Of a stretch of DNA of 64,000 bases, positions 35,735 to 44,199 are shown piece by piece (within the stretch, counting starts at the first letter, position 1; every line of letters starts with the position of its first letter). Source of the stretch: Chitinophaga dinghuensis (GTDB lineage: Bacteria > Bacteroidota > Bacteroidia > Chitinophagales > Chitinophagaceae); the NCBI RefSeq assembly GCF_003259435.1, contig NZ_QLMA01000003.1, forward strand, positions 558,001 to 622,000, in the 5' to 3' direction. Both the position numbers and the translations under genes were made by a program. Under the pieces are notes generated by a model, which saw only the letters and a program-made list of their open reading frames with translations, was not told the origin of the DNA and made no database searches.

Positions 35735-36697
35735 TTATGGCTTCTCCAGGAACGCCTGGGTACCAAAGTCTTTTCTTACTTTCTTAATGGCTTCCGCAGT
35801 ATCGGCATCATTGATTTGTACTGCCAGTCTGTATTTACCATCTTTAAAATACATCATTACCTCTCTGCCCCAGTTTTTCTGACGCTGCTGCTTTTTAGCG
35901 GCATCTGCACTGTCTTTCGTGGTAAAATAAACTGCTACATAATGCAGTGTATCCGTTGCCGTTGGTGCAACAATAGGCGCAGCAGCGGCTGTACTGTCTA
36001 CCGGAGCAGCGTGTACAGTGGTGTCTGCGGGAGGAGTGGCGATAGAATCCGGTTTTGCAACAGGTAATACCGGCGTATCTTTTATTACCTCGGGTTGAAC
36101 CGGTTTGGACTGATAAGTAATATACCACCAAGCAGCAACGCCTGCCAGAATAACTACAACAGGAATTACGGCCCACCACCATTTAAAACCGCCTTCTTCT
36201 TCAATCGCTTCCAATGTGTTTTCCACCTGTTCAGTCATGATAGGTTCTATCGGTTCGGCAGGAGGAGGAGGGGCTACCGGAGTCTCTTCCGGTTGCTGCT
36301 CACGAATTGGATGCAGGTCGAGAGATGCTTGTGAAACAGGTAGTTTAATAGCAAAAAAGTGGATATTTCCTGCGAAATCTCCCTGTAAAGTGCCAATTCC
36401 AGGCAATTCCATGGGTTTGCCGGTACGAAGCTCCTCTTTCATTTCTTCCAGGTACTTTTCCAGTTTGCGCTGGGCAACGGAAGGGACGAGGTTTTCTTTA
36501 AGGGCAATCCATTCCAGACAGGAACCATCATCTTGATAGGTCTGACTGAATAATACCTGATCCCATGGTGGTGTCAGGGTTTGTGTGTTAACATTATATT
36601 GGGCAGGAAAATGCTGTAAGGTAAAGGTGCCTAACTGGGGAATCACGCAAACACGCTGTCTGAAGAGGACTTCCTGGATATATTGCTGTAAAATCAT
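35735..36697 (-). CDS. HU-CCDC81 and SPOR domain envelope protein
   Basis: A 320-residue bitopic protein. Residues about 1-60 and 65-125 form the paired HU-like folds called HU-CCDC81 (IPQLGTFTLQHFPA and LPGIGTLQGD are the repeated cores). A membrane helix WWWAVIPVVVILAGVAAWWYI is near 175-195, then a Pro/Ala/Thr-rich periplasmic linker. A C-terminal SPOR-like domain (YVAVYFTTKDSADAA to the end) would bind denuded septal peptidoglycan. The architecture is typical of Bacteroidota and suggests a role at the division site, with the HU part in the cytoplasm and the SPOR part in the periplasm. Whether the HU module touches DNA or protein is unknown. Confidence 0.82.
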   Translation of the reverse strand: MILQQYIQEVLFRQRVCVIPQLGTFTLQHFPAQYNVNTQTLTPPWDQVLFSQTYQDDGSCLEWIALKENLVPSVAQRKLEKYLEEMKEELRTGKPMELPGIGTLQGDFAGNIHFFAIKLPVSQASLDLHPIREQQPEETPVAPPPPAEPIEPIMTEQVENTLEAIEEEGGFKWWWAVIPVVVILAGVAAWWYITYQSKPVQPEVIKDTPVLPVAKPDSIATPPADTTVHAAPVDSTAAAAPIVAPTATDTLHYVAVYFTTKDSADAAKKQQRQKNWGREVMMYFKDGKYRLAVQINDADTAEAIKKVRKDFGTQAFLEKP

Positions 36698-36962
36698 AGT
36701 GATTCGTACTTATTACTATTGGGCGAAACAGGGCTGACTTAAAGTCATTATATAATATTGATACCTGTGGTAGCTGCCGCCCGAGAGCGGAACCTGGAAA
36801 AGTTGACATCGAAGATGCCAACTTTTCCAGGTGATATTACAAATTATTTATTGTCTGCGACGTATAAATCGACATCTTCGATTTTGTTGGTCACTAAACG
36901 AAGCGCAGTAACGCTTCGTTCCTTAATCAGCCCACACAATCTCTTAATTACCAATATGTAAT
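36698..36962 (-). other. Structured intergenic region with three hairpins
   Basis: The 265 bp between the HU-CCDC81 start and the barrel gene stop hold three inverted repeats. Hairpin 1 (36792-36832) has a 14-bp stem (ACCTGGAAAAGTTG / CAACTTTTCCAGGT) plus an inner 4-bp stem. Hairpin 2 (36866-36884) has a 7-bp stem, AAATCGA / TCGATTT. Hairpin 3 (36897-36920) has a 9-bp stem, AACGAAGCG / CGCTTCGTT. The tip of hairpin 1 (ATCGAAGATG, 36808-36817) is the exact reverse complement of CATCTTCGAT in hairpin 2 (36873-36882), so alternative pairing is possible. No T-tract marks them as simple terminators. Could be a leader, a small RNA or stacked 3'-end structures. Confidence 0.5.
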
Positions 36963-38627
36963 TTAGAACTTAAATAGCAACCCACCAACTATATTAAAGC
37001 CATAGGATGGATAAAGGTAGTAGCGCTGGTACTGCGTATTAAAGATATTATTTGCATTTAACCAGAGACCAAAATTCTTGGTGATATCAAATGATGCACC
37101 CAAATTCATGTCCCATGCGCCTTTGGTTTTACCGAAATCCACTTTGTTTGGATTCATGTAATAAGCGCCGCTCAGCGCATACAGTTCTGCGTTGAGGTGC
37201 AGCTTTTTCATGAGAAGGTAGGAAGCAGAGAGGTTCCCCTGGAATGCTGGCAATGCCCAAGGTTTAATCTGGGATTCCTGCTTGTTGTAGTTAAACCAGT
37301 CAAAAGCTACTCTCACTTGTAATTTCTCTTCCTGGATATAGCCCACTTCTGCATGCAGTTGGAACGCGCGCATTTCCGCTTCGTTCAAAGTAATGAAACG
37401 GCTGGCATTCAGCGTATCATTAACAAATAGTGGCAGATTATACCAGGTTACGCTGGCGAACTTGGTGTTATAGTTGAAATGACTACCCAAGGTACCTTTG
37501 ATCCCTGTATATTTTTCTTCTACGCGGGTATTCTGCATACCGTCCAGCGATCCCAGGAAGAAAGGATTGCGGTTGGTAAGTGTGCGGTAGTTGTTTTTTT
37601 CGATGTAAGAGATCCATCCACTGCTGAGGATCAGCTTTTTGCGAATCAGGTGCGTTTCGTTCACGATGTCTGGCAACAGGTAAAATTTGCTGACGCCGGG
37701 CGTATTGCTCCAGGTTGGATTTACGCCGGCATGGAGTACAAACCCTGGATACACCACATCTACAGCCGGATGAACAGCCACTATACTGTTGTTGATGGCT
37801 TTCAGATTATCTTCTCTGTAGGTGGAGAGGTCAAATACGCCTTCTGCCTGCAAGTAGATATTTTCAAAAATCTGTTTGCGAATAGGCACATTCAGCTGGA
37901 ATGCACTTTCATTTCGCTTATAGTTATCGCTGAAGTAGATAAACTTCACTTTCGGCTGGAAGCTGAATGCCCAGTCATTCCCAGGCAGATTCTTACCGGA
38001 GGCAGTGGCAGTGATCTGGTTGAAATGCTGCGCTATGCTGCTTTTCTCAACGGGGCCGCTGTTGTGATCATAGCCATAATAGTGTACGGTATTACGATCG
38101 TAGGCGAGACTGCCATTCAGTTGGAATTTATTGATTAAATAAGTCCCGGCAGCAAGTGTATTCAGTGTACTGTAGTCCTGATTTTCTATTTTCCCTTTGG
38201 AGGAGGTATAGTTTACAAACAGGCCATAGTTATAATTTTCATGTCTGCCGCTACCAAATCCGGCCTGTACATATGGCGTACTCAGGTTACCATATCCCAG
38301 TTTTACGAAATTGTTTTGGAGCAGATCCAGTGAATCTTTACCGAGTGCCAGTGGTTTCAGCGGAGCGGCCTGATATCCGAAACTGAGGTTCAGGGAAGGT
38401 ACTTCGTACTTCAGAGAAGGACGGGCAGTATCCACACCTGGCAATGATGCTGTCAGATTCAGTTTGGCGGCATCGCGCAAACGGGGCTGGTAAGTGGAAA
38501 TAATATCGATAGTTTCCTGTTTCAGGGAGTCTTTCGCTTGTGCCGTCGCTTGTTGTACGGCTGCTGCTGAGAGTCCCATCGCAGCTAATAAGAAAAATCC
38601 TTTGTGATATATGTTCTGAATGTTCAT
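36963..38627 (-). CDS. TonB-receptor-like outer-membrane beta-barrel without a plug
   Basis: A 554-residue exported protein with a signal peptide (FLLAAMGLSAAAVQQATAQ). A short periplasmic segment (STYQPRLRDAAKLNL) comes first; the rest, from about residue 90, is a run of alternating amphipathic strands with aromatic girdles and a C-terminal FNIVGGLLFKF, as in TonB-dependent receptor barrels. No plug domain or TonB box is visible, and it is shorter than a full receptor. It begins 45 bp after the stop of the large TPR protein, so the pair is probably one operon. The recurrent TPR-plus-barrel pairing is known in Bacteroidota; transported substance unknown. Confidence 0.78.
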   Translation of the reverse strand: MNIQNIYHKGFFLLAAMGLSAAAVQQATAQAKDSLKQETIDIISTYQPRLRDAAKLNLTASLPGVDTARPSLKYEVPSLNLSFGYQAAPLKPLALGKDSLDLLQNNFVKLGYGNLSTPYVQAGFGSGRHENYNYGLFVNYTSSKGKIENQDYSTLNTLAAGTYLINKFQLNGSLAYDRNTVHYYGYDHNSGPVEKSSIAQHFNQITATASGKNLPGNDWAFSFQPKVKFIYFSDNYKRNESAFQLNVPIRKQIFENIYLQAEGVFDLSTYREDNLKAINNSIVAVHPAVDVVYPGFVLHAGVNPTWSNTPGVSKFYLLPDIVNETHLIRKKLILSSGWISYIEKNNYRTLTNRNPFFLGSLDGMQNTRVEEKYTGIKGTLGSHFNYNTKFASVTWYNLPLFVNDTLNASRFITLNEAEMRAFQLHAEVGYIQEEKLQVRVAFDWFNYNKQESQIKPWALPAFQGNLSASYLLMKKLHLNAELYALSGAYYMNPNKVDFGKTKGAWDMNLGASFDITKNFGLWLNANNIFNTQYQRYYLYPSYGFNIVGGLLFKF

Positions 38628-38672
38628 GCTGTCATTTGCTTAAAATCCGTTGCCGGATGCTGATACGAAATA

Positions 38673-41600
38673 TTATTTCTTTTTCTTGCCGGCAGCTTTT
38701 TCGTCTGCTTCCGCTTTCGCCAGTTTATCCTTTGCTTCCTGTTTCAGCTCTGGAATGCTACTATTGGCGGCAATACTCTGATAAGTCGCTTTTGCATTGA
38801 AATAATCCTGTTGTTTGGAGTAAACATCGCCCAGCAGGATATATGCTTTCGCAACCCAGTATTCGTATGAAGCGGTATTTTTGATGACATCGAATCCGGC
38901 TTTCTCTGCAGCATCCAGTTCATTTTGCTGGAAGTAAGCATCGGCAATATCATAACGGGCTTCTGCTCCGATTTCAGATTTAGTAAGACCCGTTACCGTC
39001 TTGAACTCAGTAATTGCTGCTGCATATTGGCCCTGTTGTTTAAGCCCTTTTGCGTGATAGAAGTGACCGAGAATCTGGTCGTCGGTGCTGTTGTTGCTAC
39101 CGGCCAGCAGCATCTCTGAGTAGTTGGTCACATCGTCCCAGCGCTTCAGCATGTAGTTGCTACGCAGCAGGCCGCGAGTGGCAGCCATGCTGTTTTCTTT
39201 GCTGGTGGCCAGGTCTTGCAGTTGCAGATAGTAATTTCTTGCTTTCTCGTAGTTTTTAACCTGATAATAGTTAATGTTGGCAGCCTGGAGGGCAGAGCGT
39301 TCTGCGTACAAGCTGGTATTACGGGACAATACAAACTCATACGCTGGCAGGGCCGTCGTATAGTCTTTATTGTTATAGCTACATTCTGCTTTATAGAAGT
39401 TAGCCGGCAGGATAAACTGACCGTCAGGGTATTTACGGATGTAGTTATTGAATGCCACAATCGCGCCTGCACAATCATTATTAGTAAAGCGACTTTCAGC
39501 GGCGGCATATGCCAGGGAATCTTCAGCCGATGCGCTTACTGTTTTTCCATTAGCTTTCAGGAAGGCCAGATAGTCATCCGTCTTCCCCTGACCAACATAA
39601 ATAGAACGAATGCTTTGCAGGGCTTCATTGCTTTCCGGAGAGCCCGGGAATTTTTCCACCACCTGACGATAATAACTCAGCGCTTTGGTTTCATTATCCT
39701 TGTTGTAATAGCAAAGACCCAGTTTCAGCAATGCTCTCGGAGTATTTGCGCCATTAGGTTGCTTTTGCAATACATTTTCCAGGTAAGGAATGGCTTCATT
39801 GAATTTTTCGGCAGACAGATAAGTATTGGCGATCTCCATATCTGTTTCATTGCCAAAATTACTATTTGGGAATTTGTTGCCCAGTTGCTTCAACAGTGCC
39901 AGCTTTTCTGTTTGTTTACCCTGTAATCCCAAGATGATACTTTTCTGATAAGTGGCATAATCAGCGCCCGGATCATTGTTGTTGATAGCTTTATCATATA
40001 ACGACAGCGCTTTAGGGAACTGACGCATCATGTAGTAGCAGTCCGCACTACGGAGCAGTGCATCGTTACTGATACGCTGCGCATTCGGGCCGCTGGCTTT
40101 CTGAGCGGATTCAAACCAAGGCAGCGCTTCACTGAAACGATCTTGTTTGAGGAGACTGTAACCCAGGTTGTAGCTGGCGGTTTGAGCGTTTGCTTCACCA
40201 GAGAGTACTGCCGTATTGCTCAGGTAAGTATTCAGATTGGTGATCGCTGATTCTGTTTTATTCTGGCGCAATGCAATTTCTCCTTTCCAGAAGTAAGCCA
40301 GTTGTTTGATCTGCTGATCGTAAGGATTTTTGATAGCAATATCCAGGAGGCGATCCGCTTCCGCCAGCTGGCCATCATTGATGAGCTGCGTAGCGCGGCC
40401 ATAAGCCACTTTCTGGTATGCTTTCAGAACAGTCTGGTTTTTATCAGGAATCATTTCGATGGTAGCCAGACCTTCCTTATAGTTATTGGAGTTCATAAAG
40501 AGATTCACCATGATTTCACGGGCCTCTTTATTGTAAGTTGAATTTGGATAAGTTTTTACAAACTGTGTCAATTCACTGAGTGCAGCATCTGGATATCCCA
40601 GTTCATAGGAAAGTTTACCGTAGTTGAAGCGGGAGATTTCCTGTTGTTGCGCATTAGAACTATTATTGGCACAGAAGGCGAAAGCGTTTCTGGCATTCGT
40701 TTTCTGACCGGTACGAAGGTAGCAATCGCCCAACAGATACATTGAGTTCTGTCCCAGGGAATCTTTTGCGCTGCTCAGTTGTTTGAATCCGCTGATAGCT
40801 TTCTGGAGATTGCCAGTTTGGTAATAGGAATAAGACAACTGATAAATATCTTCATTTCTTACGTCGTCGGAGTTGTCCTGGAATTCCTGGAGATAGGGCA
40901 ACGCTTTTTTATAGTCCTTTTTCTCGAAGTAAGCTTTACCGAGCAGTTGTTTCAGTTCAGCCTCATAGTATTGGCCACCTTTTTTGATTAATGGTTCGCC
41001 ATATGCAATCAGTTGATCCGTTTTGCCCTGGAAGTAATAAATTTCAGCGACATAGTAAGGTACTACGTTGCTGTATTTAGGGTCATTTGCCACGCGTTGG
41101 AAGCTGTTCAGGGCCTCGTTGTACTGGCGGTTGTTGTATGCAATGAATCCATAGTAGTAATTGGCAGGGAGATAATATTTTCCCTGTATTTCTTTGATGG
41201 AAGCAAACAACGGTTGGGCCTTTTTAAAGTCCTTTACATTGAAATAGCAATACGCCAGTTCAAATTTGGCATCGGCAATTTCATCATTGGAGAGATTGTC
41301 GATACTGGCCTTTTCATAGTATGGAATGGCCTCTTTGAGTTTGTTGGCGTGGAAATAGTATTTCGCCAGCTGGTAGCTGATCAGCTGTTCGCGGGCATTG
41401 TTGTTGAAGTTTTTAAGGTAATCCAGCGCGAGTTGCTCTGCATTGGCTTGTTGCAGTTTCAGTGCGCAGGAGGTGTAATAGTAGTACGCATCTGATTTGA
41501 CAAGATCGCGATTGGTTTCATGCCAGTAATCGATATTGTCGATAGTCTGCTTGAAGAGCTGCATGGACACTGCATATTTCCCGTGTTGGAAATATTGCTG

Positions 41601-41747
41601 CGCATCTTTGAACGCTTTCTCCGGATCTGTATATATGCGGGTTTGCTGGGCCTGTGCTGCGGGGATGCCTGCTACACTGGCGCCTGCAAAGGCGATTAGG
41701 GATAAGTACAGATGTCCGGGAACAAAAATTTTTCTTATGACCTGCAT
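38673..41747 (-). CDS. Large periplasmic TPR-repeat protein
   Basis: A 1024-residue protein with a signal peptide (LYLSLIAFAGASVAGIPAAQAQ) and tetratricopeptide repeats over almost its whole length, ending in a Lys-rich tail (KLAKAEADEKAAGKKKK). Typical repeats include EQLISYQLAKYYFHANKLKEA, SYYQTGNLQKAISGFKQL and ALLKLGLCYYNKDNETKALSYY (each one helix pair). Spacing of about 34 residues suggests well over twenty repeats, a superhelical scaffold for protein binding. It is first in an operon with the plugless barrel, suggesting it docks to that barrel on the periplasmic side. It has no enzymatic motif. Confidence 0.85.
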   Translation of the reverse strand: MQVIRKIFVPGHLYLSLIAFAGASVAGIPAAQAQQTRIYTDPEKAFKDAQQYFQHGKYAVSMQLFKQTIDNIDYWHETNRDLVKSDAYYYYTSCALKLQQANAEQLALDYLKNFNNNAREQLISYQLAKYYFHANKLKEAIPYYEKASIDNLSNDEIADAKFELAYCYFNVKDFKKAQPLFASIKEIQGKYYLPANYYYGFIAYNNRQYNEALNSFQRVANDPKYSNVVPYYVAEIYYFQGKTDQLIAYGEPLIKKGGQYYEAELKQLLGKAYFEKKDYKKALPYLQEFQDNSDDVRNEDIYQLSYSYYQTGNLQKAISGFKQLSSAKDSLGQNSMYLLGDCYLRTGQKTNARNAFAFCANNSSNAQQQEISRFNYGKLSYELGYPDAALSELTQFVKTYPNSTYNKEAREIMVNLFMNSNNYKEGLATIEMIPDKNQTVLKAYQKVAYGRATQLINDGQLAEADRLLDIAIKNPYDQQIKQLAYFWKGEIALRQNKTESAITNLNTYLSNTAVLSGEANAQTASYNLGYSLLKQDRFSEALPWFESAQKASGPNAQRISNDALLRSADCYYMMRQFPKALSLYDKAINNNDPGADYATYQKSIILGLQGKQTEKLALLKQLGNKFPNSNFGNETDMEIANTYLSAEKFNEAIPYLENVLQKQPNGANTPRALLKLGLCYYNKDNETKALSYYRQVVEKFPGSPESNEALQSIRSIYVGQGKTDDYLAFLKANGKTVSASAEDSLAYAAAESRFTNNDCAGAIVAFNNYIRKYPDGQFILPANFYKAECSYNNKDYTTALPAYEFVLSRNTSLYAERSALQAANINYYQVKNYEKARNYYLQLQDLATSKENSMAATRGLLRSNYMLKRWDDVTNYSEMLLAGSNNSTDDQILGHFYHAKGLKQQGQYAAAITEFKTVTGLTKSEIGAEARYDIADAYFQQNELDAAEKAGFDVIKNTASYEYWVAKAYILLGDVYSKQQDYFNAKATYQSIAANSSIPELKQEAKDKLAKAEADEKAAGKKKK

Positions 41748-42023
41748 GTTTGCTTGTTATCTTGAATATGCGATTAAAACGAATACCCAGCGGAAATATT
41801 TTTCAGCCGGGCGATTATTGCTGTTACATGATCCTCTATTCCGCAATTCCTCATTGGGCTGCAGGAAAATGTAGCCATGACAGAACGGTTAGGAGCAAAT
41901 ATATAAGTTATATCCATTCTTTTTTGAACGTGTTCTTAACAATGTGGATAACTCCGTATAGCCGACATAGGCCATTACGTTATCTTGTGAGAAAGATTTT
42001 TATTAGCAAAAACCTTACCTACT
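41748..42023. other. Intergenic region between the TPR gene and the DoxX gene
   Basis: The 276 bp between these divergent starts contain no gene I can support. A -7-like TATCTTGT at 41983-41990 lies 34 bp before the DoxX start; it is close to but not a full TAnnTTTG match. No long inverted repeat was seen. Confidence 0.35.
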
Positions 42024-42428
42024 ATGCGAAAACTTTTTTCTGCCGGCTTTACGAATGGTGCTGTTCATTTCTCGATGCTTGTGCTACGACTGGTTTTTGG
42101 GGGATTGATATTGTTACACGGATGGCCAAAATTGATTCATTTTGAGGCCAAAAAGAATTCGTTTCCTGATCCCTTGCATGTAGGACATACCCTTTCGCTG
42201 GGTATTACCATTTTTGCGGAAGTGGCCTGTGCCATCTTCCTGATACTGGGATTACTGACCCGGCTCGCCAGCGTACCGCTTATTATATGCATGGCAGTCA
42301 TTATTTTTGTGATTCATGCAAATGAGCCAATTGATAAAATAGAACTACCGATTATGTACCTGGCCGCCTTTTGTACCATCCTCTTCGTAGGACCTGGTAA
42401 GGTTTCCATAGATAATCTGATTGCCTGA
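42024..42428 (+). CDS. DoxX-family membrane protein
   Basis: A 134-residue protein with four hydrophobic segments (LVLRLVFGGLILLHGWPKLI near 20-40, SLGITIFAEVACAIFLILGLL, LASVPLIICMAVIIFVIHA, LPIMYLAAFCTILFVGPG). The GLILLHGWPKL stretch with its conserved His and Lys, and the closing GPGKVSID, mark the DoxX/DoxD family. Relatives form membrane oxidoreductase or redox-stress complexes, but no partner gene is next to it here. It is 18 bp upstream of an acyl-CoA thioesterase and probably first in the DoxX-thioesterase-cinA run. Confidence 0.85.
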   Translation: MRKLFSAGFTNGAVHFSMLVLRLVFGGLILLHGWPKLIHFEAKKNSFPDPLHVGHTLSLGITIFAEVACAIFLILGLLTRLASVPLIICMAVIIFVIHANEPIDKIELPIMYLAAFCTILFVGPGKVSIDNLIA

Positions 42429-42446
42429 TATTAAAAAGAATGGACC

Positions 42447-42857
42447 ATGTTTATTAGTACAACCACCATACGCGTGAGATATGGCGAAACAGACCAGATG
42501 GGATATCTCTATTACGGAAATTATGGCCTTTACTACGAAGTAGGAAGGGCAGAAGCCATCCGGGAACTGGGCTTTACTTACAGAGAGCTGGAGGAACAAG
42601 GGGTGATGATGCCGGTGGCAGAATTAAATGTAAAATATTTCCGGCCGGCTTTTTATGATAATCTCATCACGGTCAAGACTATACTGAAAGAACTGCCGAA
42701 AAGTTCCAAGATCCAGTTTCACAGTGAATTGTACAATGAAAAAGGGGAATTACTCAATGTAGGCGTCACTACGTTGGTATTTATAGATGTGAAGACCAGA
42801 CAAAAATCCGGCCTCCCACAGGTGCTGAAAGAACGCCTGGAACCATTTTTCAATTAA
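42447..42857 (+). CDS. Acyl-CoA thioesterase (hotdog fold, YbgC/FadM type)
   Basis: Hydrolyses acyl-CoA thioesters. The 136-residue protein is a single hotdog domain of the 4HBT group. VRYGETDQMGYLYYGNY carries the catalytic Asp (in ETDQMG), and the following YYEVGRAEAIRELG is the central helix of the fold. LNVKYFRPAFYDNLI and the closing beta strands agree. The acyl preference of these enzymes cannot be read from sequence. It lies 18 bp behind the DoxX gene and 12 bp before cinA. Confidence 0.9.
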   Translation: MFISTTTIRVRYGETDQMGYLYYGNYGLYYEVGRAEAIRELGFTYRELEEQGVMMPVAELNVKYFRPAFYDNLITVKTILKELPKSSKIQFHSELYNEKGELLNVGVTTLVFIDVKTRQKSGLPQVLKERLEPFFN

Positions 42858-42869
42858 AAATAACGTAAA

Positions 42870-44138
42870 GTGGATAAAATAACTGTCAGCATCATTACCA
42901 TCGGGGATGAGCTGCTCATCGGTCAAACCATTGATACCAATTCTGCCTGGATGGCGCAACAGCTCAATGGCATGGGTATCTGGGTACATCGTCGTGTAGC
43001 CATTGGCGATGTAAGGGAAGATATCCTTTCCACACTGGCAGAAGAAGCTGCCTTGTCGGATGTGGTGCTCATGACAGGCGGCCTCGGCCCCACTGCTGAT
43101 GATATCACAAAGCCTACCCTCTGTGAATATTTCCAGACCCGACTGGTGCAAGACCGCGAAACCCTGCAACGGGTACTCTATATGTTCGAAAGCAGAGGAT
43201 TACCTATCCTCCAGCGAAATGTAGATCAGTCGCTGGTACCGGAAGCCGCCACGGTTATTCCCAATGAACGCGGTACCGCTCCTGGCATGTGGTTCGAAAA
43301 GGATGGAAAGATCTACGTTTCCATGCCTGGCGTACCGCATGAAATGAAAGGAATCATGGAAAATTATGTGCTCCCACGCCTGGAAATGCATTTCAGCACC
43401 CCGGCTGTAGTACACCATACATTGATTACCTCCGGAATGGGAGAGTCTTTCGTAGCAGAAAGACTGGTTGACTTCGAAGCGAAATTACCTCCACATATCA
43501 AGCTGGCTTATCTTCCCAGCTACAGTTTGCTGAAACTGCGCCTGACGGCTCACGGAAAGGATAAACTCAGTACAGCTACTGAACTGTCTATGTACTTCAC
43601 GGAATTAAAGGAGCGACTGGCAGATATTGTGGTCATAGACCAGGATATTTCCATGGGAGAGGTGCTGGGGCGTATCCTATTGGCAAGAAATAGAACCGTA
43701 GGAACGGCGGAAAGCTGTACCGGAGGTCTTATTGGTAGCTGGATTACGGCTATTTCCGGGAGTAGTTCCTATTACAAAGGCGGCGCTATTACCTACTCCA
43801 ATGAAATGAAAATGAAGATGCTGGGGGTAAAAAAGGAAACCCTAGCCGCTCATGGGGCAGTCAGTGAGGAAACTGTCCGTGAAATGCTGGCCGGCGCACT
43901 AGATCTGCTGGAAGTGGATTATGCCATGGCTATTTCCGGAATTATGGGCCCTACTGGCGGCAGTGAGGAGAAACCTGTTGGAACTGTCTGGATAGCAGTG
44001 GGTTCGCAGGAAAAAACGGTAACTATCAAGTATACTTTACGGTACGATCGGGAAAGAAATACCCAGATGGCGGCCGTATATGCAATGAACGAATTGAGGA
44101 AGCTTATTTTAGAGCTGGAGCCGGAAGGCCTGAATTGA
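42870..44138 (+). CDS. cinA: CinA-family nicotinamide-nucleotide amidohydrolase
   Basis: A 422-residue two-domain protein. The N-terminal molybdopterin-binding-like domain (1-170) contains ITIGDELLIGQTIDTNS and MTGGLGPTADDITK, and its family hydrolyses ADP-ribose. The C-terminal CinA domain (about 260-415), which deamidates nicotinamide mononucleotide, contains VGTAESCTGGLIGSWIT with the catalytic Ser, and ISGIMGPTGGSEEKPVGTVWIA. Together they act in pyridine nucleotide recycling. The start is GTG, at the conserved beginning of the family (KITVSIITIGDE). It is 12 bp behind the thioesterase gene and 61 bp before the E2 gene. Confidence 0.93.
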   Translation: MDKITVSIITIGDELLIGQTIDTNSAWMAQQLNGMGIWVHRRVAIGDVREDILSTLAEEAALSDVVLMTGGLGPTADDITKPTLCEYFQTRLVQDRETLQRVLYMFESRGLPILQRNVDQSLVPEAATVIPNERGTAPGMWFEKDGKIYVSMPGVPHEMKGIMENYVLPRLEMHFSTPAVVHHTLITSGMGESFVAERLVDFEAKLPPHIKLAYLPSYSLLKLRLTAHGKDKLSTATELSMYFTELKERLADIVVIDQDISMGEVLGRILLARNRTVGTAESCTGGLIGSWITAISGSSSYYKGGAITYSNEMKMKMLGVKKETLAAHGAVSEETVREMLAGALDLLEVDYAMAISGIMGPTGGSEEKPVGTVWIAVGSQEKTVTIKYTLRYDRERNTQMAAVYAMNELRKLILELEPEGLN

Positions 44139-44199
44139 TCTAATTCCCTTATTTTTGTTGCGCACTAAATTAAGCTCAAATCAAGCTAAAATCAATCTT

